DNA from: Bryobacterales bacterium
GTDB lineage: Bacteria; Acidobacteriota; Terriglobia; Bryobacterales; UBA6623
Direction of reading: 5' to 3'
DNA length: 64,000 nt
Assembly (NCBI GenBank): GCA_026713545.1
Contig: JAPOOG010000083.1
Coordinates: 102,840 to 166,839 of the forward strand
In this document: piece by piece, positions 1 to 6,482 of the stretch
How positions within the stretch are numbered: the first letter of the stretch is position 1
Layout: each line of letters starts with the position of its first letter
Program-made: the position numbers and the translations under genes
The notes under the pieces: model-generated
The model's database searches: none
What the model was told of the DNA's origin: nothing
Seen by the model: the letters and a program-made list of their open reading frames with translations, nothing else

Positions 1-429
1 AATCCCGACGCCAAGCAGGCCAAGCCCGGCTACCGCGAGGCCCATCACCGATCCACCGCCGAATGCGACGAGCAGCGCGGCGTCCGAACCCTCGGCTCGC
101 GCGGCTTCGCTGGTGCGGGAGTTGGCCTTGGTGGCTGCTTTCATTCCGACGAAGCCGGCGACCACGGAAAAGATCGCTCCGGAGATGAAGCAGATGGCGG
201 TTTCGACGCTGAGCTTCCAGGCCAGGAGCGCTGCGACAATGACGACGAAGACGGCCAGGATACGGTATTCGCGATAGAGGAAGGCCATCGCGCCGCGGTG
301 GATCAGTTCGGAGATTTCCCGCATGCGGTCATTGCCGGGCGAACGTTTGCCGACCATGATGAAAAGCAGGAGCGCGCATAAGAGCCCGAGTAAACCGACG
401 TACGGAGTGAGTGCAAGAAGATCGTTCAT
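1..429 (-). CDS. hppA: Membrane-bound ion-translocating pyrophosphatase, N-terminal part (cut by window edge)
   Basis: The reading frame runs open from an ATG at 429 to base 1 (143 codons, no stop), so only the N-terminus is in the window. It encodes a first membrane helix (LLALTPYVGLLGLLCALLLF), then the signature MREISELIHRGAMAFLYREY typical of the H+/Na+-pumping pyrophosphatase N-terminus, then two further hydrophobic helices and the start of the segment SRTSEAARAEG. Known members hydrolyse PPi and pump H+ or Na+ across the inner membrane. Whether this one is K+-dependent or pumps Na+ cannot be told, because the deciding residues lie outside the window. The gene reads away from the repeat-filled gap that follows. 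Confidence 0.9.
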   Translation of the reverse strand, partial: MNDLLALTPYVGLLGLLCALLLFIMVGKRSPGNDRMREISELIHRGAMAFLYREYRILAVFVVIVAALLAWKLSVETAICFISGAIFSVVAGFVGMKAATKANSRTSEAARAEGSDAALLVAFGGGSVMGLAVAGLGLLGVGI

Positions 430-629
430 TTTCCGAGATAAGACAGAACTGACGATGAGGGGTGGGGAACCCCTGCCTGGCGCCTTCTACCGGCGGTCCA
501 GGAAGACCGCAATGGGAATTCTCAGCGTAACATGCGTCCGGCGCGGATGGCTACGGCGACGACGTTGCATGTCGGCGTAATGTGAGAAGTTCCTCTCTCG
601 AGCCAGGCAGAACGTTCCCCTTCGGCTGA

Positions 630-758
630 CCTGCATATCTCACCACGTGGCGAGGCGAAGTGCGTGAGAGGGTCGTCAGGGCGAGGCGCAAGCCGCCCGC
701 GCCGACAACACAGCTTTTAAGGTTGTTACGAATCACGAGTCACGAAACACGAATCACG
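630..758 (+). repeat. MITE-like T element, copy 1 (left part)
   Basis: Starts with the left terminal sequence CCTGCATATCTCACCAC, followed by the conserved GCGAGGCGAAGTGCGTGAG core. It ends in the heptamer array (cacgaat, cacgagt, cacgaaa) and carries no right terminal repeat. It runs directly into an E module. The rest of the 430-1146 gap shows no gene. Confidence 0.75.
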
Positions 759-1062
759 GACTTCATGCCGTTCGGTTGGCCGTGGATGTGCAAAGGTCGC
801 ACAGTCGAAAACCGCTACAGCCGCCGACAAGTCACGGCTTCCCTGTTCACGATTGTTCGCTATTGTTCACCATTGTTCGGGGGGCTGAACCAGCGGCCGC
901 CCACAGTGCGCCGTTCTGGGTCGGCCTGACGACGACTGACGTTCGCCGCTGCTCCCATCGCCCTCCGGGCTTCTACAGCTGCGGCGAACACGAAATGAAC
1001 CCATTCTGAGAAAGGAGAACGTTCCATATTGCGTTGGCATGGACATGACCTAACGGTGATTT
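759..1062 (+). repeat. E module, copy 1
   Basis: About 300 bp, related to 2884-3230 and 48676-49035. It holds a 10-bp-period array at 851-880 (gattgttcgc / tattgttcac / cattgttcgg). The shared tail contains gttcgccgctgctccc, a gcggcgaac block and a final attgcgttgNcatg. It lies just upstream of the deaminase fusion gene and may carry its promoter; no convincing -35/-10 pair was found. Confidence 0.7.
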
Positions 1063-1146
1063 CGGCCGCCACAGCGAACGGCTTGAGCCGTATGACGGAT
1101 ACCGCGAAGAAGTTGATATCGTAAGCGTTCAAGGAACGGAACCTGC

Positions 1147-2148
1147 ATGATCATCGGCCTGACAGGAACCAACGGCGCGGGGAAAACGGTTACCGCCGAC
1201 CACCTCAAGGCGAAAGGCTTTCGCTTCTACTCGCTTTCGGACGAGATTCAAGAGGAGTTGAGACGGCAAGGCCGGCCGGCGACGCGCGAGAACCTGATCG
1301 AGATGGGAAACCGGTTGCGGGTTGAGTTCGGCTCCGCCGTGTTGGCCGAGCGCGTGAAGGCGAAGCTCCGCCCGGATCAGAACTATGTGATTGACTCGAT
1401 TCGGAATCCGTCTGAGGTCGCGGCCCTGCGGGCGAACGGCGATTTCCGTCTATTGCGCGTGGACGCGTCCCCGGAGGTTCGCTACGAGCGTGTGGTCAAT
1501 CGCGGCGGAGACCGAAAGCCCGTCTCTCGAGAGGAGTTTGTCGAGCAGGAGCGGCGCGAGCTGGAAAGCGACGACCCCACGCGGCAACAACTGTGGGCCT
1601 GCTTCGATCTGGCTGACGCAATGGTCATGAATGACTCGTCGCCGGCTTCGTTGAAGCGAAGCGTCGACGAAATCGTCACACGCTGGTTGATGGAGGCTCG
1701 GCGGCCTGGCTGGGACGAGTACTTCATGGAAATCGCGCGGATCGCGGCCCTTCGCAGCAACTGCATGAAACGCAAGGTGGCCGCTGTGGTCGTCAAGGAC
1801 CGGCGGATCATTTCAACCGGCTACAACGGCACGCCGCGGGGAGTGAAAAACTGCAACGAGGGCGGCTGCCCGCGCTGCAACTCGCTTGCCGATAGTGGCA
1901 CAGGCCTGGGCGAGTGCTTGTGCTCTCATGCCGAGGAGAATGCGATCGTCCAAGCGGCCTACCACGGGATCGGCGTCAAGGATTCGACACTCTACACGAC
2001 CTATTCGCCGTGCCTGATCTGCACCAAGATGATCATCAACGCGGGGATCCAAGAGGTGGTCTTCAGTCGAGATTATCCTCTCGGTGATGTAGCGCTGGGG
2101 CTTCTCGAGGAAGCGGGGATCAAGCTCAAGCGGCTACAGTTGGATTGA
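1147..2148 (+). CDS. Kinase-like P-loop domain fused to dCMP deaminase
   Basis: 333 aa. Residues 1-180 form a P-loop nucleotide/dephospho-CoA-kinase-like domain with Walker A GTNGAGKT and the segment YVIDSIRNPSEV. Residues about 190-333 form a zinc-dependent deoxycytidylate deaminase domain: HAE at 261-263 (zinc His and catalytic Glu) and PCLIC, with zinc cysteines 289 and 292. An extra CNEGGCPRC cluster is typical of ComEB/dCMP deaminases. The expected reaction is dCMP to dUMP, feeding dTMP synthesis. The same two-domain layout occurs in yeast Dcd1 and, in longer form, in the anti-phage deaminase AvcD, so a housekeeping or a defence role is possible. The ATG at 1147 sits a few bases after aaggaacgg. 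The gene stands alone between repeat clusters. Confidence 0.85.
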   Translation: MIIGLTGTNGAGKTVTADHLKAKGFRFYSLSDEIQEELRRQGRPATRENLIEMGNRLRVEFGSAVLAERVKAKLRPDQNYVIDSIRNPSEVAALRANGDFRLLRVDASPEVRYERVVNRGGDRKPVSREEFVEQERRELESDDPTRQQLWACFDLADAMVMNDSSPASLKRSVDEIVTRWLMEARRPGWDEYFMEIARIAALRSNCMKRKVAAVVVKDRRIISTGYNGTPRGVKNCNEGGCPRCNSLADSGTGLGECLCSHAEENAIVQAAYHGIGVKDSTLYTTYSPCLICTKMIINAGIQEVVFSRDYPLGDVALGLLEEAGIKLKRLQLD

Positions 2149-2244
2149 GAGCGGCGAATCGAGTTCTCGGAGGCGTCTCGGTGTCAACGGTCGCTGCGTG
2201 CGGCCGAGCCCCGTGGTCGCGGGGCAATGGGAGACGTTCCCCTG

Positions 2245-2345
2245 GTCAGCCAGGCGTGAGAGGGCCGGCGGAACGAGGTGTGAGCCGCCCGCGCCAGCAA
2301 CACCGCCTGTAAGGTTTTTCACGAGTCACGAATCACGAATGACGA
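2245..2345 (+). repeat. MITE-like T element, copy 2 (internal fragment)
   Basis: Contains the cgtgagagggccggc core, the gcgccagcaacaccgcctgt segment and a heptamer array of cacgagt/cacgaat/cacgaat. Both terminal inverted repeats are missing. Confidence 0.6.
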
Positions 2346-2350
2346 ATCGT

Positions 2351-2411
2351 TGCATTGGGGTACTGAAGCCCTTCAGTCTTTTTTTTTCGCCCCGGCCGGC
2401 CTAGCATGAGA
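2351..2411 (+). terminator. C module copy 1: hairpin plus T-tract
   Basis: A perfect inverted repeat ACTGAA-gccc-TTCAGT at 2362-2377 is followed by C and a run of nine or more T, the form of a rho-independent terminator. The flanks (cgttgcattggggt before, cgccccggccggcctagcat after) recur at 2691-2750, and in part at 48519-48570. It is therefore a mobile or dispersed module rather than a gene-specific terminator. It could end transcripts from the deaminase gene. Confidence 0.65.
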
Positions 2412-2432
2412 ACAGCGAGGCGAAAATCCTGA

Positions 2433-2664
2433 CCTGCTTTCTCATCACGTGGTGAGGCGAAGTGCGTGAGGGGGCCGGCAGGATAAGGTGTGAGCCGTCC
2501 GCGCCAGCAACACCGCCTGTAAGGTTTTTTACGAATCACGAAACACGGTTTTTTCGGCCTTTCCCGTTCACCGGCCGTCAGACATTTCCTCTGGAGCGAA
2601 CCAGGCCCCCTCCAATGGTTTTCACGAAACACGAAACACGAGACACGAAACACGGCCTTTATGT
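2433..2664 (+). repeat. MITE-like T element, copy 3 (right end lost)
   Basis: Begins CCTGCTTTCTCATCACG and contains both T segments: the gcgaagtgcgtgagg core and the ttcaccggccgtcagac / ggttttcacgaaacacg segment. It carries two heptamer arrays, the second with four heptamers at 2629-2660. It joins the second C module instead of a right terminal repeat. Confidence 0.75.
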
Positions 2665-2690
2665 TTTTCACGAATCACGAATGTCGAATC

Positions 2691-2750
2691 GTTGCATTGG
2701 GGTACTGAAGCCCTTCAGTCTTTTTTTTCCGCCCCGTCCTGCTTAGCATG
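2691..2750 (+). terminator. C module copy 2: hairpin plus T-tract
   Basis: Same ACTGAA-gccc-TTCAGT hairpin (2703-2718), then C and eight T, with nearly identical flanks to copy 1. Bases 2800-2884 downstream hold another short T-element fragment ending in three cacgaga heptamers. Confidence 0.65.
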
Positions 2751-2883
2751 AAGACAGGATGTCGGGAATCATCCAGATCGACTTGCTCTCGGAGCGGCGC
2801 TCGCTGGGTCGGCGGCCGCCCGCAGCGCCGGCAACACGGCCTGTAAGGTTTTTCACGAGACACGAGACACGAGACACGAAATA

Positions 2884-3230
2884 CGGCTTTTATGTCCGTT
2901 CGGTTCGCCGTGGATGCGCATGGGACGCACAATCAGAAACCCCCGCCCGGACCGCCGCGCACGCCGCCCGGTCGCTGCTTTCCTGCACGTTGTGGCGCGG
3001 CATGGGGCGGCTATGGCGCGGCATGGGCGGCATATTGCTCCTGAGCGGTGTCTCCGTTCCCGTCCGCCGTTCACGCTCGGCCTCACGGCGCGCGCCGTTC
3101 GCCGCAGCTCCCGTCGACCTCCGGGCTCGTTCCGCCGCGGCGAACGCAACATGAACTCATGCTGAGAAAAGGAACATTCTCTATTGCACAAACAGGAAGC
3201 TTTCTATCTTGCGTTGACATGTCGCGCCCC
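2884..3230 (+). repeat. E module, copy 2
   Basis: Aligns with E copies 1 and 3. Its internal array (about 2988-3033) uses a GGCG-type word: catggggcgg / ctatggcgcgg / catgggcgg. The tail carries gttcgccgcagctccc, gcggcgaacgcaacatgaac and gaacattctctattgc. Its end supplies TTGACA at 3214-3219, a possible -35 for the downstream lipoprotein gene. The -10 is weak (tatccg or tccgat). Confidence 0.65.
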
Positions 3231-3260
3231 GTGTTATCCGATAGATCGGAGTTCGATAGA

Positions 3261-6200
3261 ATGACAGTCTTTCCTATGCAGGTCCTTCCGGTGTCGCTGC
3301 TGGTTGTGGCCGCTCTCCTCACGAGCTGCTCCAATAACACAGGCCCCGCATTCGCGCCGTCTGACCCCGAGCAGATCGAACTGCAACAGATTCGAAATCT
3401 CGGCAAGGCCTTCTACGAGAACCCCGCCACGCAAAATCTCGCGCCGGAGACGTTGCGCAAGGCGGTGGACATCGATCCGGATTCAGCTCGCGATCAATTG
3501 AATTACGGTCTCGCGCTGCTGCGCGCCGGCCTGACGGAAGAAGGCATCGCTGCGGTCCGGAAGGCGCAGGAGATGGACCCGCAGATTCCCCATACCTATT
3601 TCAACCTCGGAGTGGAATTCAAGAAACAAGGCGAGATGGATCAAGCGCTCGTACAGTTCGAGCGGATGGCCGGGCTGATCCCCAATCACGCCAAGACTCA
3701 CTACCAGCTCGGCACGCTTTACAAGCAGCAGGGCGAAACCGAAAGGGCGATGGAGGAGTTCGAGAGGGCGGCCGGCCTCGACCCGAGCCTCGCTGCGCCG
3801 CACTTCCAGATGTTCGGGTTGCAGCGGCGGAGTGACCCCGAGCGCGCTCGCGAAGAAATCGAGATCTTCAAGAAGCTGAAGGCGGCCCAGGCCGGCGCGG
3901 CGGTGGGCGAGGACGTTGACTGGAGCTTCTACTCGGAGTTGTACGATCCGATTCGACCCGCCATGCCGCCGTCCGCCGGTGAAGTTCGTTTCGAAGCCGA
4001 GGCCGTAGCGGTCGATTTGGAGGGCACGCCCTTGGGGATCGAGGTTCTCGACGCGGACAGCGACGGGGCAGTAGACATGCTCGTGTGGTCGGGCGAAGCG
4101 GCGTTGCTGCTTGCCCGCAGCGGCGGAGCATGGGAACGGCGGGAATCGCCGGGGCTCTCCGGGATCGCAGGATTGCGGCGCTTGGCGATCGGAGACTCGA
4201 ACAACGACGGCTTCCCCGACTGCGCTTTGGCGCGCAGCGGCGGCGTCGATTTGATGCTCAACGCTTCGGGTCGGTTCGACGAACGAACGACCTTGATCGA
4301 GGGCGATTTCGCGGATGCGGTCTGGGTGGACTTCGATCATGACTACGACCTCGATCTGATGGCCGTGGGCCGGGATCAGGTTCTGCTTCGCAACAATGGC
4401 GATGGGACGTTCCTCGATGTCTCGGAGAAGTTTCCTTTCGAGCAGGGTACGGCAAGGGCCGTGACTACCCTCGAATTGGAAGAGGACAACGGGAACGACA
4501 TCGTGATCGCCTACGCGGATGCGCTGGTGGTGTTCGAAGATCGCAAGCTGGGCCTGTTCGAGCCTCATCCGGTCGCAGGGTTCGCCACTGGCTCGGGCAT
4601 CGCCCGGCTTGATGGGTTCGATCTCGACCATGACGGCTTTCTCGATGTCGTGTTGACCACCGAATCCGGTTCGCGCGTAGCCGAGAACCATGATGGAGAT
4701 TTGAAGACCGGACCGGATCTGCCACGCCTGCTCGCGGTGGGAGACAGTACGAACCGCGGCTGGTTCGACGTGCTGGGAAGCGACGGTTTGGCGCTGAATG
4801 CGGGAGCATTCCGGTTCACGTCAAGCGGCGCCGCGCCGGGGCCTTTCAGCGCCGCCGCCGCCGCTGATTTCAACGGCGACGGTGCGGTCGATTTCGTGAC
4901 GTTGTCAACCGGCGGCGCGCTTGCCATCCAGCAGAATCGAACCGGGACGCAAAATCATCACGTCACGATCGCGATCGAAGGCGTCAAGAACCAGAAGCGG
5001 GCCGAGGGAGCGCGGGTGGAAGTCAAGGCGGGGCTCGGCTACGGCAAGCAGATCTACCGCGGGATTCCGCTCACGTTCGGCGTTGGAGCGAGCGAGTCTG
5101 TTGAGACGGTGCGTATTACCTGGCCCAACGGATTGATTCAGAACGAGTCCGAGCAGCCGGTCGGCGTGATGCATCGATATGTCGAAAAGCCGCGGCTCTC
5201 GGGCTCGTGCCCGATGATTTTCACCTGGAACGGCAAGGAGTTCGAGTTCATCAGCGACGTGCTCGGCGTAGCGCCTCTCGGGGTCGGCCTCGGTGATGGG
5301 CGGTTCTTCCCGACCGACAACGACGAGTACATCCAGGTCGGCAGTGCGTCTCTGAAGCCTCGGGATGGTTTCTACGAGGTGCGCGTGACGGAAGAACTGC
5401 GCGAAGTTTCCTACCTCGATCAGATCCGGCTCATCGCTCTCGATCACCCCGCCGACATCGAGATTTATACGAACGAAAAGTTCATCTCGCCGCCGTTTCC
5501 GCCGTTCCGCTTGTTTGGGGTGAGGGAGCGGCTGCCGGCGTCCTCCGCGATCGACGGTCGCGGGCGGGACGTCCTTGATGCGTTGTCACGGCGCGACCGG
5601 CGCTATCCCGAGGGTTTCAGCCGGGACTTCGCGGGCCGGGCTGAGATGCACACGCTGACTCTTGATTTCGAAAGTCTGCGTGGACATGACGACGCCGTGC
5701 TCTTTCTGCATGGCTGGGTGGACTGGGCGGACGGGAGTACTTTCGTCGGCTCGGCGCAGAGCGCGGGCAACATGCTGCTGCCGCCTCGCCTCGAAGTTCG
5801 CGGCGAGCGGGGCGAGTGGGTGACGGCGATCGAAGACATGGGCATCCCGTCGGGCAAGCCGAAGACGATCGCCGTTGATCTCAAGGGTGTGTTTCCGTCT
5901 GATTCCCGGGAGATCCGGATCACTACGAACCTCTGTGTCTATTGGGATGAAGCGTTCGCTGCCGTCCGCGCCAGTCATCCGGAAGTTCGACTGACCGGAT
6001 TGGACGCCGCGGATGCCACCTTGAGGTTCCGGGGGTTCTCGCAAGTGGAGCTTCATCCCGAGCGGAGGCAGCCCGAGAGGTTCATCTATTCGCAGGTGCA
6101 ATCGGCGTCGATGTGGAATCCTACTCCGGGCTACTACACCAACTACGGCGACGTGCGTGAGTTGCTGGCCGGCATCGATGACCGCTTCGTCATCATGGGT

Positions 6201-6482
6201 TCCGGTGACGAGTTGAAGCTGCTGTTTCCGGTCAACGGGCTTCCGGAACTGCCCGGCGGTTGGACTCGCGACTACCTGCTGTTCTTCGACGGCTGGGCGA
6301 AAGACGGCGATGCGAATACGGCCTACAGTTCCGCCGTCGAGCCCCTGCCTTTCCATGGTATGAGCGGGTATCCCTACGGCGCGGACGAGAGCTATCCCGA
6401 CGACCAACTGCACCGAAAATATCTCGACGAATACAACCGACGCCCGGCGTTGCGTCTGTTGCCTCGGTTTTCCCGGCCATGA
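3261..6482 (+). CDS. Lipoprotein with TPR, FG-GAP/VCBS-like and ASPIC/UnbV domains
   Basis: 1073 aa from the ATG at 3261. An in-frame upstream extension to 3048 runs through the E repeat and was rejected. A lipoprotein signal ends in LLTSC (Cys23). Three TPR units lie at about 70-180. FG-GAP/VCBS-like calcium loops (DADSDGAVDML, DSNNDGFPDCA, DFNGDGAVDFV) lie at about 260-545. An ASPIC/UnbV domain lies at about 575-640 (GARVEVKAG...VRITWPNG). The C-terminal 420 residues begin with a CPMIFTWNGKEFEFISD block of unknown function. It is probably anchored in the outer or cytoplasmic membrane and exposed to the periplasm or surface. The stop overlaps the next start (ATGA), so it is co-translated with the multihaem cytochrome, which suggests a shared envelope complex. 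Substrate unknown. Confidence 0.85.
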   Translation: MTVFPMQVLPVSLLVVAALLTSCSNNTGPAFAPSDPEQIELQQIRNLGKAFYENPATQNLAPETLRKAVDIDPDSARDQLNYGLALLRAGLTEEGIAAVRKAQEMDPQIPHTYFNLGVEFKKQGEMDQALVQFERMAGLIPNHAKTHYQLGTLYKQQGETERAMEEFERAAGLDPSLAAPHFQMFGLQRRSDPERAREEIEIFKKLKAAQAGAAVGEDVDWSFYSELYDPIRPAMPPSAGEVRFEAEAVAVDLEGTPLGIEVLDADSDGAVDMLVWSGEAALLLARSGGAWERRESPGLSGIAGLRRLAIGDSNNDGFPDCALARSGGVDLMLNASGRFDERTTLIEGDFADAVWVDFDHDYDLDLMAVGRDQVLLRNNGDGTFLDVSEKFPFEQGTARAVTTLELEEDNGNDIVIAYADALVVFEDRKLGLFEPHPVAGFATGSGIARLDGFDLDHDGFLDVVLTTESGSRVAENHDGDLKTGPDLPRLLAVGDSTNRGWFDVLGSDGLALNAGAFRFTSSGAAPGPFSAAAAADFNGDGAVDFVTLSTGGALAIQQNRTGTQNHHVTIAIEGVKNQKRAEGARVEVKAGLGYGKQIYRGIPLTFGVGASESVETVRITWPNGLIQNESEQPVGVMHRYVEKPRLSGSCPMIFTWNGKEFEFISDVLGVAPLGVGLGDGRFFPTDNDEYIQVGSASLKPRDGFYEVRVTEELREVSYLDQIRLIALDHPADIEIYTNEKFISPPFPPFRLFGVRERLPASSAIDGRGRDVLDALSRRDRRYPEGFSRDFAGRAEMHTLTLDFESLRGHDDAVLFLHGWVDWADGSTFVGSAQSAGNMLLPPRLEVRGERGEWVTAIEDMGIPSGKPKTIAVDLKGVFPSDSREIRITTNLCVYWDEAFAAVRASHPEVRLTGLDAADATLRFRGFSQVELHPERRQPERFIYSQVQSASMWNPTPGYYTNYGDVRELLAGIDDRFVIMGSGDELKLLFPVNGLPELPGGWTRDYLLFFDGWAKDGDANTAYSSAVEPLPFHGMSGYPYGADESYPDDQLHRKYLDEYNRRPALRLLPRFSRP

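Noticed and set aside
2350..2900. Repeated units considered as a CRISPR array
   Set aside because: Heptamer spacing and long homologous blocks, with no regular unique spacers and no cas genes nearby.
3483..4691. Long minus-strand open frame (402 codons) opposite the ASPIC/UnbV gene
   Set aside because: Antisense to a clearly coding frame; its length comes from GC-rich third positions and it shows no family motif.
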